Part shown: positions 1 through 8,696 of the stretch, one piece after another
Numbering within the stretch: the stretch's first letter is position 1
Layout: every line of letters starts with the position of its first letter
From: Ruminococcaceae bacterium BL-6
GTDB lineage: Bacteria; Bacillota; Clostridia; Oscillospirales; Acutalibacteraceae
NCBI GenBank assembly: GCA_902810075.1
Contig: LR778135.1
Coordinates: forward strand, 3,100,001-3,164,000
DNA: 64,000 nucleotides
Direction of reading: 5' to 3'
Position numbers and translations under genes: made by a program
Notes under the pieces: generated by a model
Database searches by the model: none
What the model saw: only the letters and a program-made list of their open reading frames with translations
Told to the model about the DNA's origin: nothing

Positions 1-901
1 GGGAAACGATTCTCAGATAGTAGCTCTGCTTTTCGGGCGGGATCGTGCCGTCCAGGATTCCATCCACGAACCCGGCGATCGTCGTCATCGGTGTTTTCAG
101 CTCGTGCGAAACGTTCGCGATGAAATTGCGCCTCACGTTTTCACCGGAGGCCAGCGAGCAGGCCATGTTGTTGAACGCGACGGCGAGCTGCCCGATCTCG
201 TCGTCGCTCGTCACCGGCACGCGCACGGAAAAGTTCCCGTCGCCGAAGCTGTGGGCGGCCAGCGCCATTTCGTGCAGCGGGCGCACCAGCTTATAGGAAA
301 ACAGCCACACCAGCGCGAACGACAGCATGAACACCATCACGGCTGCCAGCAGGAACATTTTCAGCGCCTCCATCCGGTAGGTGCGCAGCGAGTACACGTT
401 CGCGGCCGTGAACACCGCGCCGATGCTCACGGGGTTCCCGCTGCCATCCGACACCCGGATCGGCACCCCGACGATGTAATGCGACTGCTTGTAAAAGCCG
501 TTCATCGTCCCGTTGCCAATATACTGCCCGCTGAGCACCTGCTTCATCACGCCCGGCTCCACGTTCGGCCCGTCGCCGGAGCCGCCCGCCGTATAGGCGG
601 AAAGCAAGCGCACGCCGTCCTTATCGGTGATGAAGATATCGGCGTCGATATTGATGGCAAAAGCGGAGATGAACGCCTGGATCCTCTTTCCGTCCACCAT
701 GTACTGGTCGTTCTGTACCATAATGACGTTTGCCGCGGCTACGGTGGCGATGCTGTGGGCGTTTTTGCTCAGCAGGTCGCGCTTCTCATCCTGCCAGTAG
801 CGCGAGATGAAGCTGATCATCACGACGCCCAGGAAGAAGAAGCTCACGACGATAATCAGCAGCGTGATGCGCAGATATTTTTTAAACAGAGTTTTTTGCA
901 C
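1..901 (-). CDS. Sensor histidine kinase, C-terminal part beyond the window
   Basis: Membrane sensor kinase partnered with the response regulator just upstream (31-base gap). Translating the minus strand from a GTG at 901, behind an AAAGGGCGG ribosome site, gives a first membrane segment at about residues 11-30, an extracellular sensing region of about 130 residues, and a second membrane segment (about 170-190). A HAMP linker (KLVRPLHEMALAAHSF) follows, then a HisKA H-box (NVSHELKTPMTTIAGF) whose His is the predicted phosphorylation site. The ATPase domain lies outside the window. The layout resembles PhoR/ResE/WalK kinases; the signal sensed cannot be read. Confidence 0.9.
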   Translation of the reverse strand, partial: MQKTLFKKYLRITLLIIVVSFFFLGVVMISFISRYWQDEKRDLLSKNAHSIATVAAANVIMVQNDQYMVDGKRIQAFISAFAINIDADIFITDKDGVRLLSAYTAGGSGDGPNVEPGVMKQVLSGQYIGNGTMNGFYKQSHYIVGVPIRVSDGSGNPVSIGAVFTAANVYSLRTYRMEALKMFLLAAVMVFMLSFALVWLFSYKLVRPLHEMALAAHSFGDGNFSVRVPVTSDDEIGQLAVAFNNMACSLASGENVRRNFIANVSHELKTPMTTIAGFVDGILDGTIPPEKQSYYLRIVS

Positions 902-932
902 GCAAATGCCGCCCTTTCCGCGAAAACCCGTT

Positions 933-1622
933 CTATTCCTTGACTTCAAATTTATATCCGACTCCCCAAACGGTTTTCAGCGCCCATTTGTCCGAAACGC
1001 CCTCGAGCTTTTCCCTCAGCCGCTTCACATGCACGTCCACCGTGCGGGAATCCCCGTAGTAATCGAACCCCCACACCTCGTCCAGAAGCTGGTCGCGGGT
1101 GAACACGCGGTTCGGGTTGCTCGCCAGGTGATAGATCAGCTCCATCTCCTTGGGCGGCGTGTCGATCTGCACCCCGTTTACCTTCAGCTCGTAATTGGTC
1201 AGGTTGATCGAGAGCTTGTCGTATTTTACCTCTTTCACCGTGTCGTCGCCGTTTTTCCCGAAGCGGCGCAGCACCGCCTTGATGCGCGCCACAACCTCTT
1301 TCGCCTCGAACGGCTTCACCACGTAATCGTCCGCCCCCAGCTCCAGGCCGAGCACCTTGTCGAACACCTCGCCCTTCGCGGTGAGCATGATGATGGGGCA
1401 CTGCGATTTTTTCCGTATCTCGCGGCAGACCTGCCAGCCGTCCAGCTCGGGCAGCATGATGTCCAGCAAAATCAGGTCCGGGTTTTCCGCCTCAAAAATT
1501 TCCAGGGCTTTTCTGCCGTCGTTCGCGATCACGACGTTGAAGCCCTCCTTTTCCACGTAAAGCCTCAGCAGCTCGCAGATATTCTGGTCGTCGTCGACCA
1601 CTAAGATTTTTCCAGCCGCCAT
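933..1622 (-). CDS. OmpR/PhoB-family response regulator
   Basis: DNA-binding response regulator of 229 residues. The receiver domain (about 1-120) shows the acidic pocket VVDDDQ, the phospho-accepting Asp in LLDIMLPELDGW, the Thr of LTAKG and the Lys of VVKPF. A winged-helix Trans_reg_C domain follows, ending DSRTVDVHVKRLREKL and WGVGYKFE. A GGAGG site precedes the ATG. It is the first gene of a two-gene operon with the sensor kinase. The regulon is unknown; the architecture is shared by PhoP, ResD and WalR, so no symbol is given. Confidence 0.93.
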   Translation of the reverse strand: MAAGKILVVDDDQNICELLRLYVEKEGFNVVIANDGRKALEIFEAENPDLILLDIMLPELDGWQVCREIRKKSQCPIIMLTAKGEVFDKVLGLELGADDYVVKPFEAKEVVARIKAVLRRFGKNGDDTVKEVKYDKLSINLTNYELKVNGVQIDTPPKEMELIYHLASNPNRVFTRDQLLDEVWGFDYYGDSRTVDVHVKRLREKLEGVSDKWALKTVWGVGYKFEVKE

Positions 1623-1687
1623 TTTGTCAGCCTCCTGTTCTTTTCGGGATGCACGGTTCCATCCCGAACGATATCTCCTTATCGTAA

Positions 1688-1716
1688 ATTATAAAGGAAT
1701 CCGTCGGACAAGTGGT
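1688..1716 (-). promoter_or_regulatory. Possible promoter of the two-component operon
   Basis: A perfect TATAAT (minus strand, 1688-1693) lies about 65 bases upstream of the response-regulator start in an AT-rich gap. The -35 hexamer at 17-base spacing (ACCACT) is poor, so an activator or an extended element may be needed. Confidence 0.35.
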
Positions 1717-1868
1717 GAATTTTTTATAAAGCTTTTGCCGTTTTCCGGGGATGCGGCGCGGTTTTTCCGTGCGCTTCATCCTGCCGCGCCGCCCTTTGCT
1801 TCTCTTTTCTATTCTAAATCTTCCGCCCGCTTCCGTCAATCGCGGAAAACGCCCGGACGCCGCTCTTC

Positions 1869-2309
1869 TCAGTCTTCCTTTATCATCTGAAGATACCCCA
1901 GCGGGCGGAACCCGAGCCTGCGGTAAAGCGCCTGCGCGCCCTTGTTTTCCGGCTCGGTCTCCAGCCGCAGCCTTTTGATTCTCCCATGGATGTTTTCATC
2001 CAGAAACCGGAAGAATTCCGAGCCCAGCCCGCGGCCGCGGAACGGCGGACGGATGTAGATCTCGTCGATCCACAGGGCCATGCCGCCGGCCTCCTGGGAA
2101 AACTGCCGGGAAAGCAGCGCGTATCCCGCGGCTTTCCCGTCCTGCTCCAGAAGATACGCCGTGACATAATCTTCGGAGCGCATCAGCTCTTCGAACGCGT
2201 CGCTCCGGTATTTCAGGGGAATCTCATGGAGCACGGCGTCGGAAGCATAGAATTCTCCCGTCATTTTCAGATATTCTTCCCTGTCTTTTCGTTCCATTCT
2301 GCGAATCAT
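1869..2309 (-). CDS. GNAT-family N-acetyltransferase
   Basis: Protein of 146 residues with the GNAT fold. The acetyl-CoA pyrophosphate loop is IRPPFRGRGLGSEFF (motif A, R-x-x-G-x-G), followed by motif B ENKGAQALYRRLGF. It transfers an acetyl group from acetyl-CoA to an amine; the substrate cannot be inferred. It stands alone on the minus strand, with no obvious partner gene. Confidence 0.88.
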   Translation of the reverse strand: MIRRMERKDREEYLKMTGEFYASDAVLHEIPLKYRSDAFEELMRSEDYVTAYLLEQDGKAAGYALLSRQFSQEAGGMALWIDEIYIRPPFRGRGLGSEFFRFLDENIHGRIKRLRLETEPENKGAQALYRRLGFRPLGYLQMIKED

Positions 2310-2450
2310 GAAAAAAATCCTTTCGTGATGTATTTTTATCGTATCAGCGCATTCGTTTTGTATAAAAGCATATCACATTCCGGCCGGCCCGGCAACAAAG
2401 CGGGCGGAGAAAAGCGGCCGCGGGGTTTTTCCCGAAATTTTTGATTTTTC

Positions 2451-2479
2451 TTGCAGTGTTCCCCGCATCATGCTAAACT
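2451..2479 (+). promoter_or_regulatory. Promoter of gtrA-like gene and glyS
   Basis: TTGCAG (2451-2456), 17-base spacer, TAAACT (2474-2479), placed 33 bases before the GtrA-like start codon. It probably drives both plus-strand genes, since only about 40 bases separate them. Confidence 0.5.
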
Positions 2480-2511
2480 ATAGGATATGACTACGGGGGG
2501 ATGGATTCCGT

Positions 2512-2934
2512 ATGGAAAAGCTCAAAAAATTATGGCGGTTCCTCACGACGCCGGAAATGATCTCCTATCTGATTTTCGGCGTGCTGACCACCCTGATCAA
2601 CATTCTGCTGAGCGGCTTTCTTTATGATTTTCTCCACTGGAACCTGTACGTCGCGAATACCCTGGGCTGGATCGCCTCGGTCGCCTTCGCGTTCGTCACG
2701 AACAAGCTTTACGTCTTCCGGAGCAAGAGCATGGAGAAAAGCATCGTGCTCCGGGAGCTCGCTTCGTTTGCCGGCGCCAGGCTGTTTTCCCTCGGGGTGG
2801 ACACGCTCGGCATGGGCCTTCTGGTGAATTTATGGGGCTGGAATTTCTGGATCGCCAAAATCATCATGAACGTCATCGTCGTCGTCATCAATTATGTTCT
2901 CAGCAAGCTGGTCATCTTTAACCATAAAAAATAA
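2512..2934 (+). CDS. GtrA-family membrane protein
   Basis: Polytopic protein of 140 residues with four predicted membrane helices and the GtrA signature: SYLIFGVLTTLINILLSG at the start, then a charged loop after FVTNKLYVFRS and a second helix pair ending NYVLSKLVIF. GtrA-like proteins are thought to move polyprenyl-linked sugars across the membrane for cell-surface glycosylation. No glycosyltransferase is adjacent, so the lipid-linked partner is unknown. A GGGGGGATGG-type ribosome site lies upstream. It is probably co-transcribed with glyS. Confidence 0.88.
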   Translation: MEKLKKLWRFLTTPEMISYLIFGVLTTLINILLSGFLYDFLHWNLYVANTLGWIASVAFAFVTNKLYVFRSKSMEKSIVLRELASFAGARLFSLGVDTLGMGLLVNLWGWNFWIAKIIMNVIVVVINYVLSKLVIFNHKK

Positions 2935-2974
2935 AGGGCGCAGCCAGCGTCCCGCATAACGGAGGATTTGTTTT

Positions 2975-4351
2975 ATGATACCAAACAGCGAAAAGACCAT
3001 GGAAAAAGTCGTGGGCCTGTGCAAAAACCGCGGATTCGTCTATTCCGGGTCCGAGATTTACGGCGGGCTCTCCAACACATGGGATTACGGGCCGCTTGGC
3101 GTGGAGTTCAAAAATAATATCAAACAGGCGTGGAGAAAGAAATTCATTCAGGAAAGCCCCTACAACGTCGGTCTGGATTCGGCGATTCTGATGAACCCGC
3201 AGGTATGGGTCGCTTCCGGCCATGTGGGCGGATTTTCCGACCCGCTGATGGACTGCCGCGACTGCCACACGCGCCACCGCGCGGACAAGCTGATCGAAGA
3301 CGCCGGCGGGGACGCGAACGGCATGACGTTCGCGCAGATGAGCGATTATATCCGGGAGCACGGCGTCGCGTGCCCCGAATGCGGCAGCACAAACTTCACC
3401 GAGATCCGCAAATTCAACCTGATGTTCAAAACCTTCCAGGGCGTCACCGAGGAAGCGAAGGATGAGATTTACCTGCGCCCCGAAACCGCGCAGGGCATTT
3501 TCGTCAACTTTGCGAACATTCAGCGCACCACACGCCGCAAGCTGCCGTTCGGTGTCGGGCAGATCGGCAAATCCTTCCGCAACGAGATCACCCCCGGCAA
3601 CTTCACGTTCCGCACCCGAGAGTTTGAGCAGATGGAGCTGGAATTCTTCTGCAAGCCGGACACCGACCTGGAATGGTTCTATTACTGGAAGGACTTCTGC
3701 AAAAACTGGCTGCTCAGCCTGGGCCTCACCGAAGAAAACCTGCGGCTGCGCGACCACGAAAAAGAGGAGCTCTCGTTCTATTCCAAGGCGACGACCGACA
3801 TCGAATTCCTGTTCCCGTTCGGCTGGGGCGAGCTTTGGGGCGTCGCCGACCGCACGGATTACGACCTGAAACAGCACCAGGAGCATTCCGGAAAGAGCCT
3901 GGAGTATTTCGACCCCGATCTCAACAAGCGCTACATCCCTTACGTCATCGAGCCTTCGCTCGGCGCGGACCGCGTGGCGCTGGCGTTCCTGTGCGACGCC
4001 TACGACGAGGAGCAGGTGGGCGAAAACGACACCCGCGTCGTGATGCACCTTCACCCGGCGCTCGCGCCCTACAAGGCGTCGGTCCTGCCCCTTTCCAAAA
4101 AGCTGAGCGAAAAGGCGCGCGAGGTTTACACCGGGCTCGCGAAGCATTTCATGGTGGAATACGACGAAGCCGGCTCCATCGGCAAGCGGTACCGCCGCCA
4201 GGATGAAATCGGCACGCCGTTCTGCCTGACCTACGACTTCGACAGCGAAACCGACGGCTGCGTCACCGTGCGCGACCGCGACACGATGCAGCAGGAGCGC
4301 GTCGCGATCGACAAGCTGGCCGAGTATCTGGAGGAAAAAATCCGGTTCTGA
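2975..4351 (+). CDS. glyQS: Glycyl-tRNA synthetase, dimeric GlyQS type
   Basis: Class II aminoacyl-tRNA synthetase that charges tRNA-Gly. At 458 residues it has the usual length of the homodimeric form. Visible signatures are [15 protein letters not shown] near the N terminus, a Cys-rich insertion ([11 protein letters not shown] then CPECGS) that may bind zinc, motif 2 (RNEITP and [15 protein letters not shown]) and motif 3 ([14 protein letters not shown]). The C-terminal anticodon-binding domain ends in VTVRDRD and QERVAIDKL. The start follows a GGAGG site. There is no room for a glycine T-box directly upstream; any control must act at the promoter before the gtrA-like gene. Confidence 0.97.
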   Translation: MIPNSEKTMEKVVGLCKNRGFVYSGSEIYGGLSNTWDYGPLGVEFKNNIKQAWRKKFIQESPYNVGLDSAILMNPQVWVASGHVGGFSDPLMDCRDCHTRHRADKLIEDAGGDANGMTFAQMSDYIREHGVACPECGSTNFTEIRKFNLMFKTFQGVTEEAKDEIYLRPETAQGIFVNFANIQRTTRRKLPFGVGQIGKSFRNEITPGNFTFRTREFEQMELEFFCKPDTDLEWFYYWKDFCKNWLLSLGLTEENLRLRDHEKEELSFYSKATTDIEFLFPFGWGELWGVADRTDYDLKQHQEHSGKSLEYFDPDLNKRYIPYVIEPSLGADRVALAFLCDAYDEEQVGENDTRVVMHLHPALAPYKASVLPLSKKLSEKAREVYTGLAKHFMVEYDEAGSIGKRYRRQDEIGTPFCLTYDFDSETDGCVTVRDRDTMQQERVAIDKLAEYLEEKIRF

Positions 4352-4550
4352 TCGTACCGCTGCGCGGTACCAGGGAAACCCCTGACAAGCACGCACAAAC
4401 AGTCCACTGGACTGTTTGTGTTCTCCTTCCTGCGTTTTCCTTTGCGTTTCAGTCCTTGGGGCGCTGCCCCAAACCCCGCAAACTTTTGAAAAAGCTTAAC
4501 CAAAACTTTTGAATCTGCTCAGTCTTTTCTCTGAGCTTTCCGATACCCTA

Positions 4551-4576
4551 AGCGCCCTCAAAAGGGCGCTTTTTTT
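4551..4576 (+). terminator. Intrinsic terminator after glyS
   Basis: Perfect stem AGCGCCCT / AGGGCGCT with a short loop, followed by seven T residues. Confidence 0.85.
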
Positions 4577-4648
4577 CTGATGCAATGATGTTTGCAATTA
4601 CGTTCCGAAAAATCATTTCATCCCGGCTGCGCGCAATCGTCCCCGAAA

Positions 4649-4687
4649 CGGCTCCCGAAAGCTCATGCTTACGGGAGCCGCTTTTTC
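4649..4687. terminator. Terminator hairpin between convergent genes
   Basis: Stem CGGCTCCCG / CGGGAGCCG (4649-4657 and 4672-4680), with a T-rich tract on the plus-strand side. It lies immediately after the minus-strand SDR stop, so it may serve both directions. Confidence 0.6.
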
Positions 4688-4694
4688 TTTGTTT

Positions 4695-5453
4695 TCAGAT
4701 CACGAAGCCGCCGTTTACACCCAGCACCTGGCCGGTGATGAAATCCGATTCCTTCCCCGAAAGGAAAAACACCGCGTCCGCGATGTCGCGCGCGGTCCCG
4801 ATCCTGCCAAGCGGGGTCTCCTCCCGCAGCTCGCGCAGCGTATCCTCACTCAGCGCGCCGTTCATCTCCGTGCCGATCACGCCGGGGGCCACGCAGTTCA
4901 CCTGGATGCCGGACGGTCCCACTTCCTTCGCAAGCGCCCTGGTCAGGCCGATCACGGCGGCCTTCGCCGCGGAATAGTGAACCTCGCAGGAGGCCCCGAC
5001 CTGCCCCCACATCGAGGACACGTTGACGATCTTCCCGCGGTGTCTGCGGATCATGTCCTTCAGCGCAAGCTGGCAGCAGTGGAAAACCCCGTTCACGTCG
5101 ACGGCGAACATCCGCTCCCAGTCCTGCGGCGTCAGGTCGGTAAACAATTTCTGCTGGGCGACGCCCGCGTTGTTGACGAGCACGTCCACCGGCCCGAACC
5201 GCTCCCGTGCCAGCGCGAACATCTCCCGCACCTGGGAAAGGTCCGAAACATCCGCCCGGACCGGCAGCACCCATCCGCCCGGAATGTCGGGCCGCCCGGC
5301 TTCGAGCTTTTCCGCGAGCTCTTTCGCCTCGCGCTCATGAAGGTGGTAATTCAGGACCACGCGGTACCCCTCCCGGACGAACCGGGCGGCGATCTCGCTG
5401 CCGATCCCGCGGGAAGCCCCCGTGACCAAAACGGTTTTCCCTTCCAATTCCAA
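4695..5453 (-). CDS. SDR-family oxidoreductase, FabG-like
   Basis: Classical short-chain dehydrogenase of about 252 residues. The NAD(P)-binding motif is TGASRGIG and the structural motif is NNAG. The catalytic Ser lies in VNVSSMWG and the Tyr-Lys pair in YSAAK; the C terminus is ITGQVLGVNGG. It resembles 3-oxoacyl-ACP reductase FabG, but no other fatty-acid genes are near. The frame is open further upstream (to 5519), but a GGAGG site sits seven bases before an in-frame TTG at 5453, giving the start LELEGKT, so TTG is preferred. Confidence 0.85.
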   Translation of the reverse strand: MELEGKTVLVTGASRGIGSEIAARFVREGYRVVLNYHLHEREAKELAEKLEAGRPDIPGGWVLPVRADVSDLSQVREMFALARERFGPVDVLVNNAGVAQQKLFTDLTPQDWERMFAVDVNGVFHCCQLALKDMIRRHRGKIVNVSSMWGQVGASCEVHYSAAKAAVIGLTRALAKEVGPSGIQVNCVAPGVIGTEMNGALSEDTLRELREETPLGRIGTARDIADAVFFLSGKESDFITGQVLGVNGGFVI

Positions 5454-5601
5454 TGCTGCGCCTCCCATCACATATTCCAGCAAAACGGCATAACGGCGGA
5501 AAACGCCGTCACTTCGCATCCTGTATTTTCAAACAGCCTGCGCACAGGCATTCTCCTCTTATCCCGTCATTCCAATGGAAAACAAGCCGCCCGGCAAAGC
5601 T

Positions 5602-6978
5602 TCACATCGGGGTCTCCGTTTTCTGCGGTTCTTCCTGCTGCTCATTCATCAGGCTCCCCTCTCCCTTCCTGAAATAATGGCGGTACTGCAGCGCCTCGTA
5701 CACGGTCATGCACAGCCAGCCGACCGCAATGCAGTAGGCGATCACGGACATGCCGAAACGCCCGACCAGAAGATATGCAAGAATCACGCGAACAGGGATC
5801 TGGATCACCGTCGCGCCGAGCGTGATGTCCATTCTGCCCAGCCCGCGGAAAAAGCCCTGGAACGAATTGGTGACCGCGGGGAACAGATAAAACAGGGCCA
5901 TCGCCTTCAGGTAGCCGGCTCCGATCGCGAGAGCCTTCGTCTCCCACGGCTTGAGGAAAAACGACATCAGCGTGCCCGCCAGGAAATAGACGGCGAAAGC
6001 CACTGGCAGGCAGAACGCCGCGCCGATCGCCATGGAATTTTTCAGGCCCGCGCGCACGCGGTCGGTTTTCCCCGCGCCCCGGTTCAGCGACGTGAAGATC
6101 GTCAGCGCCAGCGCCAGGCTGTCCGTGGGGGCAAGGATAAAGCCGTCGATCTTCGTCACCGCGCTGTAAGCGGCGATCGCGTCCACGCCCAGCGGGTTCA
6201 CGGCGCCCTGAAGGATCAGCACGCCGACGTAAAGGAAAGTCTGCTGAACGGCCGAAACCGAGCTGTAATTCACCGTCCGTTTCAGAAGCTCGGTATTGAT
6301 CTTCAGGTCGCGCAGGCGGAACCGGAACACCGGGACCCGCCGGAAAATATACCCGACGCACAAAAGCACGGAAACCGCCTGGGAGATCACCGTGCTGTAA
6401 GCGGCCCCTTTTACTCCCATCTGGAAATTTCCGACCAGCACCATGCTTATGCCGATATTGAGCGCGCAGGAAAGGAACAGAAAGAGCAGGGGCATCATCG
6501 CATTCCCGATCGCGCGCAGCGAAGAGGAAAGCAGGTTGTAGAAGAACGAAAAAACAAGGCCCGCGATGATGATGCGCAGATAGCTTTCCGCTTCCGGCAC
6601 GATCTCATTCGGGGTCTGGATCAGAAAAAGCATGGGCCTGATCAGAAAAATCGCCGCCGCGGAAAGGACGACGGTGAAAATCAGCCCGGCCAGCAGGGCG
6701 GTGGACTGTTCCTCCCGCACCTTTTCCCGGTCCCCCGCGCCGAAAAATTCGGAGATCAGGACCGACGTCCCAAGGGTGATCCCCACCATCAGGAACGTCA
6801 GGATATTCATGATCGGCGAAGCCGCCCCCACGGCGGCCAGCGCCCTTTTGCCGGCGAACTGCCCCACGATCACCGCCGCCGCGGTGTTGTAAAGCTGCTG
6901 AAGCACGTTGCCGAACAGAAAAGGCACGGAAAAAACGAGCATGCGCTTTGTGACGCTGCCCTCGGTCATATCCCGCAT
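5602..6978 (-). CDS. MATE-family multidrug/cation exporter
   Basis: Integral membrane protein of 458 residues with about twelve helices and the two-lobed MATE layout. The N-terminal lobe has FLFGNVLQQLYNTAAAVIVGQFAGK and GTSVLISEFFGAGDREKV, a typical signature of the NorM/DinF branch. It is expected to expel cationic compounds in exchange for Na+ or H+. It has its own promoter and no regulator beside it. Substrate unknown. Confidence 0.92.
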   Translation of the reverse strand: MRDMTEGSVTKRMLVFSVPFLFGNVLQQLYNTAAAVIVGQFAGKRALAAVGAASPIMNILTFLMVGITLGTSVLISEFFGAGDREKVREEQSTALLAGLIFTVVLSAAAIFLIRPMLFLIQTPNEIVPEAESYLRIIIAGLVFSFFYNLLSSSLRAIGNAMMPLLFLFLSCALNIGISMVLVGNFQMGVKGAAYSTVISQAVSVLLCVGYIFRRVPVFRFRLRDLKINTELLKRTVNYSSVSAVQQTFLYVGVLILQGAVNPLGVDAIAAYSAVTKIDGFILAPTDSLALALTIFTSLNRGAGKTDRVRAGLKNSMAIGAAFCLPVAFAVYFLAGTLMSFFLKPWETKALAIGAGYLKAMALFYLFPAVTNSFQGFFRGLGRMDITLGATVIQIPVRVILAYLLVGRFGMSVIAYCIAVGWLCMTVYEALQYRHYFRKGEGSLMNEQQEEPQKTETPM

Positions 6979-7042
6979 GGGATCCCCTCTTTATGCGGCC
7001 CGCCGAAAGCGCGCCGTTCTCTTTTGTTTCTTATACTATCTT

Positions 7043-7072
7043 ATTATATTTCAGCGGCGGAGCGGCTGTCAA
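7043..7072 (-). promoter_or_regulatory. Promoter of the MATE gene
   Basis: Minus strand TTGACA (7067-7072), 18-base spacer, TATAAT (7043-7048), about 65 bases upstream of the ATG. Both hexamers are perfect. Confidence 0.7.
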
Positions 7073-7095
7073 TCCCTGTCCCTCCCCCCTGACCC

Positions 7096-7169
7096 CGTTT
7101 GAAAAATCAAGGGGCTTGTCCAGCTCGGATAAAATTGTACGCCCGGCGTCAAAAGCGCCCGGAATACGG
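7096..7169. repeat. Dispersed intergenic repeat, copy 1 (short)
   Basis: Starts GTTTGAAAAATCAA and continues through TAAAATTGTACGCCCGGCG to CGCCCGGAATACGG. The same string of motifs recurs at 44985-45110 and 49939-50085, and in diverged form at 44772-44862. This copy is truncated. Confidence 0.6.
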
Positions 7170-7170
7170 C

Positions 7171-7623
7171 TCATTCGTTTCCCGGGCGGCCCATCCGTTC
7201 CAGCAGCCGCTCCAGTTTTTCCTCAAAGGCCCTGTCCTGCCCGGCGGTGCGTTTGGCCGGGCCTTTCAGCCGTCCGCCCGCCCTGCGGATCTTTTTCGCG
7301 GTGTGCCGCGCGAGCAGGAGCGCGCCGATATTGTCATCCGTGTACTCCATCCCGTCCTGCCGCAGCGGCACGGCCCCGCGGGCAAGGCACATGGCGGCAA
7401 GGCCGTAGTCCTGCGTCACCGCGACGTCGCCGGGCCGCGCCAGGTTCGCCAGCGCGAAATCCACGCTGTCCGCCCCTTTGGAGACCACCACGGTCCTGGC
7501 GCCCGGCTTTTCGAACACGTGCGACGTATCGCACAGAATCAGGCACTCCACGCCGTGCTTTCGGGCGAGCCGCACCGTGATGTCCACCACCGGGCAGCCG
7601 TCCGCGTCGATCAGGATTCTCAT
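7171..7623 (-). CDS. YaiI/YqxD-family protein (DUF188)
   Basis: Protein of 150 residues with the family hallmark MRILIDADGCPVVD at the N terminus, then ADSVDFALANLARPGDVAVTQDYGLA and a Lys/Arg-rich tail. DUF188 proteins have a PIN-like fold with conserved acidic residues and are suspected nucleic-acid enzymes, without a proven reaction. It is the last gene of a three-gene unit with the YgjP-like metalloprotease and a NUDIX hydrolase, nine bases after the former. Confidence 0.9.
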   Translation of the reverse strand: MRILIDADGCPVVDITVRLARKHGVECLILCDTSHVFEKPGARTVVVSKGADSVDFALANLARPGDVAVTQDYGLAAMCLARGAVPLRQDGMEYTDDNIGALLLARHTAKKIRRAGGRLKGPAKRTAGQDRAFEEKLERLLERMGRPGNE

Positions 7624-7632
7624 GTTCTCCCC

Positions 7633-8145
7633 CTATTTTCTCAGCAGCGCGCGCCGCTCCCGGTAATCCGGCAGAACCGACGCCACCAGCCGGTAAAAAT
7701 CTTTCCCGTGGTTCTTGTGGACGATGTGGGCCAGCTCGTGCACCACCACATAGTCGACGGCGGCGTCCGGGTACTGCATCAGCCGGCAGGAAAAGCAGAT
7801 GCTGTTCTTCCCGCTGCAGCTTCCGAACCGGGTCTTTGCCGCCGTGATCTTCACCGCCGCCGGGACAAGTCCCATGATTTTGGAAAAATACTCCACGCGG
7901 GCGGGCAGATACTCCCGCGCCCGGCGCCGAAGCTCCTCCAGCCCCGCCGCGTCCGGCTCCGGGTGCGCCGCGCGGCGCAGGCGCAGAAGCTCGCGCTGCG
8001 CTTCGATCCAACCCGCGTTCTTTTCCACAAAGCGCTCGATCTCGCGGTTCGCGAGCGTCATCGGCGCCCTCACCAGCACGTCCATGTCCTCCGTGATCTG
8101 AAGGCAGACGGTCCTTCTTCGGGAGCGTTTTACGAGATAGTCCAT
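7633..8145 (-). CDS. YgjP-like metallopeptidase-domain protein
   Basis: Protein of 170 residues with a zinc site HELAHIVHKNHGKDFY (HExxH plus a downstream His) near the C terminus, and the N-terminal KRSRRRTVCLQITEDMDVLVRAP strand region typical of the YgjP/DUF45 group. SRLMQYP-type residues before the HExxH are also characteristic. The substrate is unknown. The start overlaps the end of the NUDIX gene by 16 bases, which suggests translational coupling. Confidence 0.85.
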   Translation of the reverse strand: MDYLVKRSRRRTVCLQITEDMDVLVRAPMTLANREIERFVEKNAGWIEAQRELLRLRRAAHPEPDAAGLEELRRRAREYLPARVEYFSKIMGLVPAAVKITAAKTRFGSCSGKNSICFSCRLMQYPDAAVDYVVVHELAHIVHKNHGKDFYRLVASVLPDYRERRALLRK

Positions 8146-8540
8146 TCCGTTTCCCCTTCCGCAAGCTTACGGACCATCGGCCCGTCCGCCGGGCAGAACT
8201 CATATTGGCGAAGCTCCGGCGGCGCGACCCATTTCAGCTCCCGATGCACCCTTTTTTCGGGGGCGCCGCGGACGATGGAAGCGTGAAAAAAGGAGAGCGC
8301 CACCTCGCGCTCCGGGTAGGAATAGCGGGTCTCCCAAAACAGCGGGCCGACCGCGATCCCGACGTTCAGCTCCTCCTCGCATTCCCGCGCGGCGCACTCC
8401 TCCGGCGTTTCCCCCGGCTCCAGCTTTCCGCCCGGGAATTCCCACAGAAAGGCGCAGCTTCCGCCCGCGCCCCTCCGGCAGATCAGGATATTTCCGTTTT
8501 CGTTCCGAATCACGGCAGCCGCCACCCGCGTCAACCGCAC
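8130..8540 (-). CDS. NUDIX hydrolase, MutT-like
   Basis: About 136 residues. The Nudix box is visible as GGKLEPGETPEECAARECEEEL, preceded by WEFP as in MutT and CTP pyrophosphohydrolases. It probably hydrolyses an oxidised or non-canonical nucleoside triphosphate. The open frame extends to 8684, but the upstream part is Pro/Arg-rich and runs into the hcp terminator; the family usually starts at VRLTRVAAAVI, so a GTG at 8540 (or TTG six bases on) is chosen. The exact start is uncertain. Confidence 0.85.
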   Translation of the reverse strand: MRLTRVAAAVIRNENGNILICRRGAGGSCAFLWEFPGGKLEPGETPEECAARECEEELNVGIAVGPLFWETRYSYPEREVALSFFHASIVRGAPEKRVHRELKWVAPPELRQYEFCPADGPMVRKLAEGETEWTIS

Positions 8541-8644
8541 CGCCCCGCTTTCCCTTTTCCGGGCAAGACCCCGGGAATCTGGAAAAATTATAGGCCGCGC
8601 AAAAGCGAAAGTCAAGGCCGGCCGGACTTTCGGGCCGGGAAACG

Positions 8645-8680
8645 GAAAAAGGCGCATCCCGCGAACGGGATGCGCCTTGG
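8645..8680 (-). terminator. Intrinsic terminator of hcp
   Basis: Perfect 11-base stem GGCGCATCCCG / CGGGATGCGCC, followed on the minus strand by a TTTTT tract, 20 bases after the hcp stop. Confidence 0.88.
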
Positions 8681-8696
8681 GCAAAGCGGTTCAGGC

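Larger units (their letters stand above)
4352..4694. other. Intergenic region with hairpins, no gene
   Basis: Convergent gap between glyS and the SDR gene. It holds an imperfect palindrome near 4394-4421 (ACAAACAG...CTGTTTGT), a GGGGCGCTGCCCC-type GC block near 4459-4471, and the two terminator hairpins listed separately. No supported reading frame is seen. Confidence 0.6.

Noticed and set aside
104..943. Long plus-strand frame over the sensor kinase
   Set aside because: Low-complexity His/Arg-rich product and no ribosome site; the minus strand gives a clear histidine kinase in another frame.
2918..4396. 492-codon minus-strand frame opposite glyS
   Set aside because: Shadow of a high-GC gene; the plus strand encodes a full glycyl-tRNA synthetase.
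5575..7092. 505-codon plus-strand frame opposite the MATE gene
   Set aside because: His/Arg/Gln-rich shadow with no start context; the MATE protein is well supported.
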